The position numbers and the translations under genes were made by a program. 64,000 bases of DNA, taken from NCBI RefSeq assembly GCF_900109175.1, contig NZ_FNZE01000003.1, forward strand, positions 92,174 to 156,173, written 5' to 3'. Shown in pieces: positions 28,250 through 38,491 of this stretch (position 1 is the stretch's first letter; each line of letters begins with the position of its first letter). A model generated the notes under the pieces. The model was not told the origin of the DNA, did no database searches, and saw only the letters and a list, made by a program, of their open reading frames with translations. Source of the DNA: Pseudomonas linyingensis (GTDB lineage: Bacteria; Pseudomonadota; Gammaproteobacteria; Pseudomonadales; Pseudomonadaceae).

Positions 28250-31200
28250 ATGCAGGACAACGAGCTGACGCCCGGATTCATGGTGGTGCACGGCAACCGC
28301 CTGGAGGAGCTGCGCGAGCTGGCGGTGGCGTGGATGCACAGCCATCCGCTGGCGCCGCTGGAGAACGAGCTGGTGCTGGTGCAGAGCAACGGCATCGCCC
28401 AGTGGCTGAAGCTGGCGCTGGCCGGCCAGGACAGCTGCGGCATCGCCGCAGCGCTCCAGGTCGAGCTGCCGGCGCGCTTTCTCTGGCAGACCTACCGTGC
28501 AGTGCTCGGCAGCGACAGCATTCCGCTGGAGTCGCCGCTGGACAAGGCGCCGCTGACCTGGCGGCTGATGCGCCTGCTGCCCGGCTTGCTGGCCGGCGAG
28601 GCGTTCGCCCCGCTGAGCCGCTTCCTGGCCGACGACCGCGACCTGCGCAAGCGCCACCAGCTCGCCGAGCGCCTCGCCGACCTGTTCGACCAGTACCAGG
28701 TGTACCGCGCCGACTGGTTGGCCGACTGGGCCGCCGGGCTGGACCAGCTGCGCAACGCGCGCGGCGAGGTGAAGTCGCTGGACGCCGCGGTGCGCTGGCA
28801 GCCGGAGCTGTGGCGTGCGCTGCTCGAGGACGTCGGTCGCGAGCAGCTGGCCGAGAGCCGCGCCGGCGTGCATCCGCGCTTCGTCGCGCACCTGCGCAAC
28901 GTGGACGAAAGGCCCCAGGGCCTGCCGCGGCGGGTGATCGTCTTCGGCATCTCCTCGCTGCCGGCGCAGACTCTCGAGGCGCTGGCCGCCCTGGCGCGCT
29001 TCAGCCAGGTGCTGCTCTGCGTGCACAACCCCTGCCAGCACCACTGGGGCGACATCGTCGCCGACAAGGACCTGCTGCGCCACGAATACCGCCGCCAGCA
29101 GCGCAAGCACGGCCTGCCGGCCGGCATCCACGACGACGAGCTGCACCAGCACGCCCATCCGCTGCTGGCCGCCTGGGGCAAGCAGGGCCGCGACTACATC
29201 AACCTGCTCGACATGCACGATGACCCGGCGGTGTACCGCGAGCGCTTCGCCGCCTTCGGCCAGCGCATCGACCTGTTCGGCGAGGGCGACACCAGCCATC
29301 TGCTCGGCCAGCTGCAGAGCGACATCCTCGACCTGCGCCCGCTGGCGGAAACCCGTGAGCAGTGGCCGCCGCTCGATCCTAACGCCGACCAGTCGCTGCG
29401 CTTCCACATCGCCCACAGCGCCCAGCGCGAGGTGGAGATCCTCCACGACCAGCTGCTGGCGCGCTTTTCCGCCGATGCCGAGCTGCGCCCGCGCGACGTG
29501 ATCGTCATGGTGCCGGACGTCAACGCCTACGCGCCGCACATCCAGGCGGTGTTCGGCCAGTACGCGCAGGACGATCCGCGCTGGATTCCCTTCACCCTGG
29601 CCGACCAGGGCCAGCGCGGCTGCGAGCCGCTGCTGATCGCCGTCGAGCACCTGCTCAAGCTACCGGAAGGGCGCCTGACCGTCAGCGAGGTGCTCGACCT
29701 GCTCGACGTGCCGGCGCTGCGCGCCCGCTTCAAAATCGACGAGAGCGAGCTGCCGACCCTGCACCGCTGGATCGAGGGAGCCGGCATCCGCTGGGGACTG
29801 GACGCCGAACGCCGCGCCGCGCTGGGCCTGCCGGACGGCCTGGAGCAGAACACCTGGCGCTTCGGTCTGCGCCGCATGCTGCTCGGCTACGCGGTGGGCA
29901 GCGGCGCGGCCTGCGCCGGCATCGAGCCCTACGACGAGATCGGCGGCCTGGACGCCGCGCTGATCGGCCCGCTGGTGCAGCTCCTCGATGCGCTGGACAC
30001 CCTGCACCGGCGCCTGGCGCAGCCTGCCGCTCCCGCCGCGTGGGACGCGACCCTGCACGCCATGCTCGGCGACTTCTTCGTGGCGCAGAACGAGCGCGAC
30101 GAAACCCTGCTTGGCCAGCTGGTCGAGGCGCTGGAAGACTGGCTGGAGCTGTGCGCCGGCGTCGCGCTCGACGAGCCGCTGCCGCTCACCGTGGTGCGCG
30201 AGGCCTGGCTCGGCACCCTGGACCAGGGTCGCCTCAGCCAGCGCTTCCTCGCCGGCGCGGTGAACTTCTGCACCCTGATGCCGATGCGCGCCATCCCGTT
30301 CCGCGTGGTCTGCCTGCTCGGCATGAACGACGGCGACTACCCGCGCAGCGTGACGCCGCTGGACTTCGACCTGATGGCCGGCGACTACCGCCCCGGCGAC
30401 CGCTCGCGCCGCGAGGACGACCGCTACCTGCTGCTCGAGGCGCTGCTCGCCGCCCGCGAGCAGCTGTACGTCAGCTGGGTGGGACGCAGCATCCGCGACA
30501 ACAGCGAGCGTCCGGCCTCGGTGCTGCTCGGCCAGCTGCGCGACCATCTGGCCAGCGGCTGGACGCTGGTGCCTGGGCATCCAGCCTGGACGAAAAATCC
30601 GGAGGACAAAACGCCGCCCTTGTTGAAGGCGCTGACCACCGAGCACCCGCTGCAGCCATTCAGCCGCCGCTACTTCGCCGGCGAGGAGGGGCTGTTCAGC
30701 TACGCCCGCGAGTGGGCGGCGCTGCACCGCCAGGCGCCGGCCAGGGCGGCGGGCGCCTTGCCACCGTTCCAGGCGGACGCCGAGCTGACCCCGGAGAGCC
30801 TGCAGAATTTCCTGCGCGACCCGGTCAAGCACTTCTTCACCCAGCGCCTCAAGGTCCACCTCGACGAGGACGTCCAAGCCCAGCTGGATGAGGAACCGTT
30901 CGGCCTCGACGGCCTGCAGCGCTTCCAGCTTCAGCAGGAGCTGCTGGCCGCCGGCAGCCGCGCCCTCGACGCCGACCCGGCGCAGGTCGAGCCGGCGCTG
31001 CAGGCCGCCGCGCTGCGTCTGCAACGCAGTGGCTGGCTGCCGCTGGCCGGCTTCGGCGAGCGCCTGCGCGAGCAGATCGTCGACAAGCTGCCGGTGCAGC
31101 TGCAGCGCTTCCAGGCGCTCTGCGCACTGTGGCCCGAGCGGCTGGAGTCGCCCAAGCCGCTGCAGTTCCAGCATGCCGGCATCGACCTGCAGGGCTGGCT

Positions 31201-31747
31201 CGGCGGCCTGCGCAGCCGCGACGGCGAGACGCTGCTGGCGCACATCGAACTGCTGCCCGGCGCCCTCGCGCAGGGCAAGAGCTGGAAGTGGCACCGCCTG
31301 CTGCGACCCTGGGTCAGCCATGTGGCGGCCAGCGCCTGCGGTCTGCCGCTGAGCAGTCTGCTGGTCGGCGAGGACGTCAGCCTCGCCTTCGCTCCGCTCG
31401 AGCGCGAAGCGGCGCAAAAGATCCTGCGCCAGTGGCTGGAAGGCTGGCGCGCCGGCCTGGAGGCGCCGCTGCCGGTGGCGCTGAAGACCGCCATCGCCTG
31501 GCTGAGTTCTGGTGGCGACGGCGCGGAGGACGAGGCGAAGGCCGAGGAGGCCGCGCGCAAGACCTACGAAGGCGACTACAACCACGGCGGCGAAGTGCAG
31601 GGCAGCGCCAGCCTGGCGCGCCAGTACCCGAACTTCGCCGCCCTGGTCGCCGACGGCGAGTTCTACGCATGGAGCCACGACCTCTACCAGTCGCTGCTGG
31701 CCTGCAGTTTCGAGGTATTGAAGGACCAACAGGAGGACGCCGCATGA
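28250..31747 (+). CDS. recC: RecC, exodeoxyribonuclease V gamma subunit
   Basis: 1165 aa (E. coli RecC 1122). The start with GGAG at 6-nt spacing is used; an ATG four codons earlier lacks a site. N-terminal 'NELVLVQSNGIAQWLKLALA' and the inactive helicase-like folds fit RecC. The later 'FRVVCLLGMNDGDYPR' and 'RSRREDDRYLLLEALLAAREQLYVSW' are strongly conserved RecC blocks. RecC holds the split DNA and scans for Chi. Its stop overlaps the recB start (ATGA), and the order recC-recB-recD is usual for Pseudomonas. Confidence 0.97.
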   Translation: MQDNELTPGFMVVHGNRLEELRELAVAWMHSHPLAPLENELVLVQSNGIAQWLKLALAGQDSCGIAAALQVELPARFLWQTYRAVLGSDSIPLESPLDKAPLTWRLMRLLPGLLAGEAFAPLSRFLADDRDLRKRHQLAERLADLFDQYQVYRADWLADWAAGLDQLRNARGEVKSLDAAVRWQPELWRALLEDVGREQLAESRAGVHPRFVAHLRNVDERPQGLPRRVIVFGISSLPAQTLEALAALARFSQVLLCVHNPCQHHWGDIVADKDLLRHEYRRQQRKHGLPAGIHDDELHQHAHPLLAAWGKQGRDYINLLDMHDDPAVYRERFAAFGQRIDLFGEGDTSHLLGQLQSDILDLRPLAETREQWPPLDPNADQSLRFHIAHSAQREVEILHDQLLARFSADAELRPRDVIVMVPDVNAYAPHIQAVFGQYAQDDPRWIPFTLADQGQRGCEPLLIAVEHLLKLPEGRLTVSEVLDLLDVPALRARFKIDESELPTLHRWIEGAGIRWGLDAERRAALGLPDGLEQNTWRFGLRRMLLGYAVGSGAACAGIEPYDEIGGLDAALIGPLVQLLDALDTLHRRLAQPAAPAAWDATLHAMLGDFFVAQNERDETLLGQLVEALEDWLELCAGVALDEPLPLTVVREAWLGTLDQGRLSQRFLAGAVNFCTLMPMRAIPFRVVCLLGMNDGDYPRSVTPLDFDLMAGDYRPGDRSRREDDRYLLLEALLAAREQLYVSWVGRSIRDNSERPASVLLGQLRDHLASGWTLVPGHPAWTKNPEDKTPPLLKALTTEHPLQPFSRRYFAGEEGLFSYAREWAALHRQAPARAAGALPPFQADAELTPESLQNFLRDPVKHFFTQRLKVHLDEDVQAQLDEEPFGLDGLQRFQLQQELLAAGSRALDADPAQVEPALQAAALRLQRSGWLPLAGFGERLREQIVDKLPVQLQRFQALCALWPERLESPKPLQFQHAGIDLQGWLGGLRSRDGETLLAHIELLPGALAQGKSWKWHRLLRPWVSHVAASACGLPLSSLLVGEDVSLAFAPLEREAAQKILRQWLEGWRAGLEAPLPVALKTAIAWLSSGGDGAEDEAKAEEAARKTYEGDYNHGGEVQGSASLARQYPNFAALVADGEFYAWSHDLYQSLLACSFEVLKDQQEDAA

Positions 31748-34700
31748 GCCAGTCGACCAGCAACGGGCGCCCGCTGGCGCTGCGCTTCCCGCTGCACGGC
31801 AGCCGGCTGATCGAGGCCAGCGCCGGCACCGGCAAGACCTTTACCATCTCCGCCCTGTACCTGCGTCTGGTGCTCGGCCACGGCGGCGCGGAGGGCTTCA
31901 GTCGCGAGCTGCTGCCGCCGGAAATCCTCGTGGTGACCTTCACCGACGCCGCCACCCGCGAGCTGCGCGACCGCATCCGCGCCCGGCTGGTCGAGGCGGC
32001 CAGGGTATTTCGCGCCGAAGAGCCGGGCGACGGCCTGCTTCAGCAGTTGCGCACCGATTTCGGCGCCGATCAGTGGCCGGCCTGCGCGCGGCGCCTGGAC
32101 ATCGCCGCGCAGTGGATGGACGAGGCGGCAGTGTCGACCATCCACGGCTGGTGCCAGCGCATGCTGCGCGAGCACGCCTTCGACAGTGGCAGCCTGTTCA
32201 CCCAAAGCCTGGAAACCGACCACGGCGAGCTGATGGCGGAGGTGGTGCGCGATTACTGGCGCCAGCAGTGCTACCCGCTGAGCGGCGTGGCGCTGCAGTG
32301 GGTGATCGACAACTGGCAGCACCCGGACCAGCTGCTCAAGCACAAGGTGCGCCCGCTGCTCGGCGAGCCGGGCGCGGCGCCGCGCGAGGCGCTGGGCGCG
32401 CTGCTCGAGCAGTCCCTGGCCGAGCAGGCGCGCGGGCTGGCCGAGCTGAAGGCGCCGTGGGCGACCTGGGCCGACGAGCTGGAGCAGCTGCTCGACGCTG
32501 CGGTGGCCGCCAAGCAGGTGGACGGACGCAAGATCCAGGCGCGTTATTACCAGCCATGGTTCGCCAAGCTGCGCGAATGGGGGAGCGGCGAGGAGGCGGC
32601 GCTGGACCTCGGCACCGGTTTCACCCGCCTGACCCCGGACGGCCTGTTCGAGGCCTGGAAGAAGGGCGAGCCGCCCCGGCACCCGGCGCTGGACGCCATG
32701 AGCGACCTGCAGGCCGCCCTCAGGCGACTGGCCGGTCCCGACGAGCCGGCCCAGCGCCACGCCGCCGCCTGGGTGTGCGAGCGCTTCGAGGCGGAGAAGC
32801 GCCGGCGCGCCGAGATGGGCTTCGACGACATGCTCAGCCGCCTGGATGCCGCGCTGCAGGGCGACAACGGCGAGCGCCTGGCCGAGGTGATCCGCGCGCA
32901 GTTCCCGGTGGCGCTGATCGACGAGTTCCAGGACACCGACCCGCAGCAGTACCGCATCTTCGACCGCATCTACACGGTGGCGGACAACCGCGCCGACTGC
33001 GGGCTGTTCATGATCGGCGACCCCAAACAGGCGATCTACGCCTTCCGCGGCGCCGACATCCACACCTACCTGCGGGCGCGGCGCGCGACCGACGGCCGCC
33101 ACTACGACCTGGACACCAACTTCCGCTCAAGCCATGCGATGGTGGCGGCGGTCAACCGGGTGTTCCAGCTGGCCGAGCAGCGTCCGCTCGGCCGCGGTGC
33201 CTTCCTGTTCCGCGAAGGCGCGGACAACCCGCTGGGCGGCAACCCGCTGCCGTTCCACGCGGTGCTGGCGCAGGGGCGCAAGGAGGTCTGGCAGGTCGAG
33301 GGCAGCGAGCAGCCGGCGCTCAATATCTGGCAGCTGGCCAGCGAGGAGCCGCTGGCCGGCGGGACCTACCGCCAGCAGCTGGCCGAGCGCGCCGCTGGGG
33401 AGATCGCCCGCCTGCTCGACCTCGGCCAGCAGGGCCGCGCCGGTTTCGCCGGGCCGGAGGCGTTCCAGCCGCTGCGCCCCGGCGACATCGCCGTGCTGGT
33501 GCGCGACTTCAAGGAAGCCGAGGCGATACGCAGCCAGCTGGCCGCGCGCGGGGTGCGCAGCGTCTACCTGTCGGACAAGGACTCGGTGTTCGCCAGCCAG
33601 GAGGCGCGCGACCTGCTGTTGTGGCTGCGCGCCTGCGCCGAGCCGGACGTCGACCGCCCGCTGCGTGCCGCGCTGGCCAGCCGCACCCTCGGCCTCGAGC
33701 TGGCCGAGCTGGAGCAGCTCAACCAGGACGAGCGCATCTGGGAGCGGCGGGTCATGCAGTTCCGCGGCTATCGCCAGCGCTGGCAGCGCCAGGGCGTGCT
33801 GCCGATGCTGCGCCAGCTGCTCCACGACTTCCAGCTGCCGCAGGCGCTGATGAGCCGCCCCGACGGCGAGCGGGCGCTGACCAACCTGCTGCATCTCGCC
33901 GAACTGCTGCAGCAGGCCGCTGCCGAGCTGGACGGCGAGCAGGCGCTGCTGCGCCATCTTGCCGAGCTGCTGGCCGGCGAGATCCAGGCCGCCGAGGAGC
34001 AGGTGCTGCGTCTGGAAAGCGACGAGGCGCTGGTGCGGGTGGTGACCATCCACAAGTCCAAGGGCCTCGAGTATCCGCTGGTGTTCCTGCCGTTCATCTG
34101 CGCCTTCCGTCCGGTGGACGGCGGCAAGCCAGTGCATGTGCACGACGGCGAGCGCCGCCGGCTGGTGCTGGCCGCCGACGCCGACACCCTGCAGCGTGCC
34201 GACCGCGAGCGCCTCGGCGAGGAGCTGCGTCTGCTCTACGTGGCGCTGACCCGCGCGCGGCATGCCTGCTGGCTGGGTATCGCCGACCTGAAGATCGGCA
34301 ACGGCAAGAAGTCGCGCCTGCACGAATCGGCGCTGGGCTACCTGCTCGGCGGCGGCGCGGCGCTGGAGGCCAGTCCCGCGCTGGCCCAGTGGCTGGAGCC
34401 GCTGGCGGTGGCCGGGCAGTGCGCGGTGCTGGCCGCGCCTGAGCCGAGCGCGCAGCGGTTCCAGGCGCCGAGCCCCGAGCAGGCGCAGCTGCACTGGCGT
34501 ACCCCGGCGCGCAAGGCTGCCGAGCACTGGTGGATCGCCTCGTACAGCGCCCTGCGCACCGGCGAGATCGAGGAGGTCGCCACGCCGAGCCGTTTCGACG
34601 ATGCCGCGCCGGACAGCCCGGCGGCGCAGAAGGCCGCCGACGACGAGCGCGAGAACGTGTTCGTGCCGCTGCGTGCGGGCGACGTGCCGAGCCTGCACCG

Positions 34701-35445
34701 CTTCCCGCGCGGCCCCAACCCCGGCACCTTCCTCCACGGCCTGCTCGAGCTGGCCGGCCGCGAAGGCTTCGCCGCGCTGGCCGCCCAGCCCGCGCGGCTG
34801 CGCGACCAGATCGCCCGGCGCTGCCAGCTGCGCGGCATGACCGAGTGGATCGCGCCGCTGGGCGACTGGCTGCTGGACCTGCTGAGCACGCCGCTGGCGC
34901 TGGGCGAGGGCGGCAGTGTCGCCCTTGCCGAACTGACCACCTACCAGCCGGAACTGGAGTTCTGGTTCGAGGCGCGCGACGTCGACGTGCGGCGCATCGA
35001 CGCGCTGGTGCAACGCCAGGTGCTGCCCGGCCTGGCGCGCCCGGCGCTGCTGCGCGACACGCTCAACGGCATGTTCAAGGGCTTCATCGACCTGGTGTTC
35101 GAACACGGCGGGCGCTACTACGTGGTCGACTACAAGTCCAACTGGCTGGGCGACGACGACAGCGCCTACACGCCCGAGGCGATGGAGGCGACGGTCGCCA
35201 GCCATCGCTACGACCTGCAGTACGTGCTCTACCTGCTGGCGCTGCACCGCCAGCTCAAGCTGCGCCTGGCGGACTACGACTACGACCGCCACGTCGGCGG
35301 CGCGCTCTACCTGTTCCTGCGCGGCAGCCGCGCGGCGGGGCTGGGCATCCACCATGCCCGTCCGCCGCGCCAGCTGATCGAGGCGCTGGATGCGCTGTTC
35401 AAAGGGGAACTATCCAGGGAAATACAAGCGGAGGCCGTGGCATGA
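31744..35445 (+). CDS. recB: RecB, exodeoxyribonuclease V beta subunit (helicase-nuclease)
   Basis: 1233 aa. SF1 helicase motifs: Walker A 'EASAGTGKTFTI' (about 24-35), motif II 'LIDEFQDTDPQQYRIFDRI' and motif V/VI 'VVTIHKSKGLEYPLVFLPF' with 'LLYVALTRARHACWLG'. The C-terminal nuclease domain has 'GFIDLVFEHGGRYYVVDYKSNWLG', where Asp and Lys of DYKS are catalytic. RecB moves 3'-5' and cuts both strands until Chi, then loads RecA. It is coupled by 4-base overlaps to recC and recD. Confidence 0.97.
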   Translation: MSQSTSNGRPLALRFPLHGSRLIEASAGTGKTFTISALYLRLVLGHGGAEGFSRELLPPEILVVTFTDAATRELRDRIRARLVEAARVFRAEEPGDGLLQQLRTDFGADQWPACARRLDIAAQWMDEAAVSTIHGWCQRMLREHAFDSGSLFTQSLETDHGELMAEVVRDYWRQQCYPLSGVALQWVIDNWQHPDQLLKHKVRPLLGEPGAAPREALGALLEQSLAEQARGLAELKAPWATWADELEQLLDAAVAAKQVDGRKIQARYYQPWFAKLREWGSGEEAALDLGTGFTRLTPDGLFEAWKKGEPPRHPALDAMSDLQAALRRLAGPDEPAQRHAAAWVCERFEAEKRRRAEMGFDDMLSRLDAALQGDNGERLAEVIRAQFPVALIDEFQDTDPQQYRIFDRIYTVADNRADCGLFMIGDPKQAIYAFRGADIHTYLRARRATDGRHYDLDTNFRSSHAMVAAVNRVFQLAEQRPLGRGAFLFREGADNPLGGNPLPFHAVLAQGRKEVWQVEGSEQPALNIWQLASEEPLAGGTYRQQLAERAAGEIARLLDLGQQGRAGFAGPEAFQPLRPGDIAVLVRDFKEAEAIRSQLAARGVRSVYLSDKDSVFASQEARDLLLWLRACAEPDVDRPLRAALASRTLGLELAELEQLNQDERIWERRVMQFRGYRQRWQRQGVLPMLRQLLHDFQLPQALMSRPDGERALTNLLHLAELLQQAAAELDGEQALLRHLAELLAGEIQAAEEQVLRLESDEALVRVVTIHKSKGLEYPLVFLPFICAFRPVDGGKPVHVHDGERRRLVLAADADTLQRADRERLGEELRLLYVALTRARHACWLGIADLKIGNGKKSRLHESALGYLLGGGAALEASPALAQWLEPLAVAGQCAVLAAPEPSAQRFQAPSPEQAQLHWRTPARKAAEHWWIASYSALRTGEIEEVATPSRFDDAAPDSPAAQKAADDERENVFVPLRAGDVPSLHRFPRGPNPGTFLHGLLELAGREGFAALAAQPARLRDQIARRCQLRGMTEWIAPLGDWLLDLLSTPLALGEGGSVALAELTTYQPELEFWFEARDVDVRRIDALVQRQVLPGLARPALLRDTLNGMFKGFIDLVFEHGGRYYVVDYKSNWLGDDDSAYTPEAMEATVASHRYDLQYVLYLLALHRQLKLRLADYDYDRHVGGALYLFLRGSRAAGLGIHHARPPRQLIEALDALFKGELSREIQAEAVA

Positions 35446-37532
35446 GCGAACAACTGTCCCTGTTGACGGCGGCAGCCGCCCCGTCGGCCGAACTGCATGA
35501 CTGCAGCCGCCTGCTTGGGCTGCTCGATGCCTGGGTCGAGAAGGGCTGGCTGCGCGCGCTGGACCGCGCGCTGGCAGGCTTCCTGCTCGAACTGGACGAC
35601 ACCAGCCCGCCGCTGACCCTGCTGGCCGCCGCGCTGGCCAGCCACCAGCTCGGCCACGGCCATGTCTGCCTCGATCTGGCGGCGACCCTGGCCAATCCGG
35701 ACTTCGCCCTGTCGCTGCCGCCGGAAGGCGAGGACGCGGCGCGCGCCACCCTGCTGCCCTCCGAGGTGCTCGCCGGCCTGGAGCTGGCGCCCTGGCTGGC
35801 GGCGCTGCAGGCCAGTCGCCTGGTGGCCGGCGCGGACACGCAGGACGAGGCGCCGCTGGTGCTGTGCGGCGGACGTCTATACCTGCGCCGCTACTGGAGC
35901 TACGAGCGGGCGGTGGCCGCCGCTATCGCCGCGCGCCTGGGCGATCCTTCGGTGGTGCCGGCGCAGCTCTCGGAGCGGCTGGCCAAGCTGTTCCCCACAG
36001 CACTGACGGTGGACGGCGAGCGCCAGACCGACTGGCAGAAGGTCGCCTGCGCGCTGGCCGCGCGCGGCAGCTTCAGCCTGATCACCGGCGGTCCCGGCAC
36101 CGGCAAGACCACCACGGTGGTGCGCCTGCTGGCGCTGCTGCAGGAACCGGCGCTGGCCGCTGGCCAGCCGCTGCGCATCCGTCTCGCCGCGCCGACCGGC
36201 AAGGCCGCCGCGCGGCTGACCGAATCCATCGGCGCCCAGGTGGCCTCGCTGGAGGTGGACGACGGGGTGAAGAAGGCGATTCCCAGCGAGGTGACTACCC
36301 TGCACCGCCTGCTCGGCAGCCTGCCGGACAGCCGCCACTTCCGCCATCACGCCGGCAACCTGCTGCCGCTCGACGTGCTGGTGGTGGACGAGGCGTCGAT
36401 GATCGACCTGGAAATGATGGCCTGCCTGCTCGCCGCCCTGCCGCGCCACGCCCGGCTGATCCTGCTCGGCGACAAGGACCAGTTGGCCTCGGTGGAGGCC
36501 GGCGCGCTGCTCGGCGACCTGTGCCGCGACGCCGAGGCCGGCTTGTACAGTCCCGACACCCGTGGCTGGCTGGAGCAGGTCAGCGGCGAGATCCTCGCCG
36601 ACCCGGCCCTGCGCGAAGGGGCGGCGGCGCGCCAGCCGCTGGCCCAGCAGACAGTGATGCTGCGTCATTCGCGGCGCTTCGGCAGCGGCTCGGGCATCGG
36701 CCGGCTGGCCCGCGCGGTGAACGCCGGCGCTGCCGCCGAGGCGCGGGCGATCCTCGCCGCCGGCGGCAGCGACCTGCAGGTGCTGCGCCTGCGCGGCGAG
36801 CAGGATGCGGCGCTGGAGCGCCTGCTGCTCGACGGCCTGCCGGCGACGGAGGCCGGCCAGCCGCAGGGCTATGCCCATTACCTGGCCGTGCTGCGTGACT
36901 CGCGTCCGGCTGGCGATTGCCCGCCCGACAATCAGCGGTGGCAGGACTGGGCCGGCGGGGTGCTCAAGGCCTTCGACGCGTTTCAGCTGCTCTGCGCCGT
37001 GCGCAAGGGGCCGTGGGGCGTGGAAGGCCTCAATCCGCGCATCGCCGCCGCCCTGCATCGGCGCGGCCTGCTGGAAGGCGACCAGGGCTGGTACGAGGGC
37101 CGTCCGGTGCTGGTGACCCGCAACGACTACAGCCTAGGCCTGATGAACGGCGACATTGGCATCGCCCTGCGCCTGCCCGAGCCGGCCGACGCGCCGGACC
37201 AGCCGCCGCGTACCGTGCTGCGCGTGGTGTTCCCGCGCAACGATGGCTCGGGTGGTCTGCGCTTCATCCTGCCCAGCCGGTTGAGTGCGGTGGAAACTGT
37301 GTTCGCCATGACCGTGCACAAGTCGCAGGGCTCGGAGTTCGCCCACACCGCGCTGATCCTGCCCGACAGCCTCAACCCGGTGCTGACCAAGGAGCTGGTC
37401 TACACCGGCATCACCCGCGCGCGGAACTGGTTCAGCCTGATCGAGAGCCGCGGCGGGGTGTTCGACGAGGCGGTGCGGCGCAAGGTGGAGCGGCGCAGCG
37501 GCTTGCTGGAGGGCTTGCTGGGCGGGCGTTGA
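35442..37532 (+). CDS. recD: RecD, exodeoxyribonuclease V alpha subunit (5'-3' helicase)
   Basis: 696 aa, somewhat longer than E. coli RecD (608). It starts in the ATGA overlap with recB; the longer open frame is a shadow within recB. Motifs: Walker A 'ITGGPGTGKTTTVVRL', motif II 'VLVVDEASMIDLEMM', 'GDKDQLASVEAGALLGDL' and the final 'MTVHKSQGSEFAH' with 'TGITRARNWFSLIE'. The N-terminal about 200 residues contact RecB/RecC. RecD drives the fast unwinding before Chi and regulates nuclease activity. Confidence 0.96.
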   Translation: MSEQLSLLTAAAAPSAELHDCSRLLGLLDAWVEKGWLRALDRALAGFLLELDDTSPPLTLLAAALASHQLGHGHVCLDLAATLANPDFALSLPPEGEDAARATLLPSEVLAGLELAPWLAALQASRLVAGADTQDEAPLVLCGGRLYLRRYWSYERAVAAAIAARLGDPSVVPAQLSERLAKLFPTALTVDGERQTDWQKVACALAARGSFSLITGGPGTGKTTTVVRLLALLQEPALAAGQPLRIRLAAPTGKAAARLTESIGAQVASLEVDDGVKKAIPSEVTTLHRLLGSLPDSRHFRHHAGNLLPLDVLVVDEASMIDLEMMACLLAALPRHARLILLGDKDQLASVEAGALLGDLCRDAEAGLYSPDTRGWLEQVSGEILADPALREGAAARQPLAQQTVMLRHSRRFGSGSGIGRLARAVNAGAAAEARAILAAGGSDLQVLRLRGEQDAALERLLLDGLPATEAGQPQGYAHYLAVLRDSRPAGDCPPDNQRWQDWAGGVLKAFDAFQLLCAVRKGPWGVEGLNPRIAAALHRRGLLEGDQGWYEGRPVLVTRNDYSLGLMNGDIGIALRLPEPADAPDQPPRTVLRVVFPRNDGSGGLRFILPSRLSAVETVFAMTVHKSQGSEFAHTALILPDSLNPVLTKELVYTGITRARNWFSLIESRGGVFDEAVRRKVERRSGLLEGLLGGR

Positions 37533-37549
37533 GGGTCGGCCGTCGCTCT

Positions 37550-37633
37550 TGTGGGAGGCCCGACCCCGGGGCGATGCTCTTGCTCTTCGGGCGGGCCTGC
37601 GGCCCGCATCGCCGCGAGGTCGCGTCTCCCACA
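37550..37633. repeat. REP-type palindromic element after recD
   Basis: A long imperfect inverted repeat: TGTGGGAGGCCCGACC...GGGGCGATG on the left is mirrored by CATCGCCGCGAGGTC...CTCCCACA on the right. The centre has GCGGGCC-TGC-GGCCCGC. The TGTGGGAG ends are characteristic of Pseudomonas REP elements, which lie between genes. Confidence 0.8.
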
Positions 37634-37672
37634 GGGTGAGTTGCGTGCGTATGGTCGGAAGGAGTGGTATCG

Positions 37673-38434
37673 ATGAGTGACTTGCAGATAGTAGCCGACG
37701 CCCTGCGCCGCGCCCGGCACCTGGTGGTATTCACCGGCGCCGGCGTCTCGGCGGAAAGCGGCATCCCCACCTTTCGCGATGCGCTGAGCGGCCTGTGGCA
37801 GCGCTTCGATCCGGGCGAGCTGGCCACGGCGGCGGCCTTTCGGCGCGATCCGGCGCTGGTCTGGGGCTGGTACGAATGGCGCCGCGCCCAGGTGCTCAAG
37901 GCCCGGCCCAATCCGGCGCATCTGGCCATCGCCGAACTGGCCCGGCATGTGCCGCAGCTGACCCTGGTCACCCAGAACGTCGACGACCTGCACGAGCGGG
38001 CCGGCAGCCCGGCGGTCATCCACCTGCACGGCAGCCTGCACCAGCCGCGCTGCTTCGACTGCCAGCGGCCCTTCACCCGGCTGGCCGCCGATCCGCAGGA
38101 GCCGGCCAAGGGGCGGCGCATCGAGCCGCCGCGCTGCCTGCAGTGCGGCGGCCCGGTGCGCCCGGGAGTGGTCTGGTTCGGCGAGATGCTCCCGGAGCAG
38201 GCCCTGCAGCAGGCCTTCGCTGCGGCCGAGTCCTGCGATCTGCTGCTGTCCATCGGCACCTCGGGCGTGGTCTATCCGGCGGCGCATGTGCCGCAGCTGG
38301 CGCTGGACAGCGGCGCGGTGGTTGCCCATATCAACCAGCAGGCCTTTGCCCCGAACAGTCCCCGCGAGCATTCCCTGGTGGGGCCGGCGGGCGAGCTTGT
38401 GCCTGCGCTGCTGCAGCGGGCAGGATGGCAGTGA
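37673..38434 (+). CDS. Sirtuin, NAD-dependent deacylase (class III, YxxR type)
   Basis: 253 aa; the start is set by GGAAGGAG at 8 nt. The NAD-binding block GAGVSAESGIPTFRD lies at 22-36. 'TQNVDDLHERAG' precedes catalytic His119 in HLHGS. Zinc ligands are CFDC (127-130) and CLQC (155-158). Tyr67 and Arg70 in 'WGWYEWRR' reproduce the YxxR pair that binds succinyl/malonyl groups in SIRT5-type enzymes, so desuccinylase or demalonylase activity is likely alongside deacetylation. It sits 57 bp upstream of arsA on the same strand. Confidence 0.92.
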   Translation: MSDLQIVADALRRARHLVVFTGAGVSAESGIPTFRDALSGLWQRFDPGELATAAAFRRDPALVWGWYEWRRAQVLKARPNPAHLAIAELARHVPQLTLVTQNVDDLHERAGSPAVIHLHGSLHQPRCFDCQRPFTRLAADPQEPAKGRRIEPPRCLQCGGPVRPGVVWFGEMLPEQALQQAFAAAESCDLLLSIGTSGVVYPAAHVPQLALDSGAVVAHINQQAFAPNSPREHSLVGPAGELVPALLQRAGWQ

Positions 38435-38491
38435 GCCATGGAAACCGGCAGACCGTAGCGCCTGTCGATTGTTGAACTCGGGAGACCCCGG

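Noticed and set aside
33127-35355. 742-aa open frame antisense to recB
   Set aside because: It mirrors recB codon structure, has no ribosome site or domain, and is typical of high-GC genomes.
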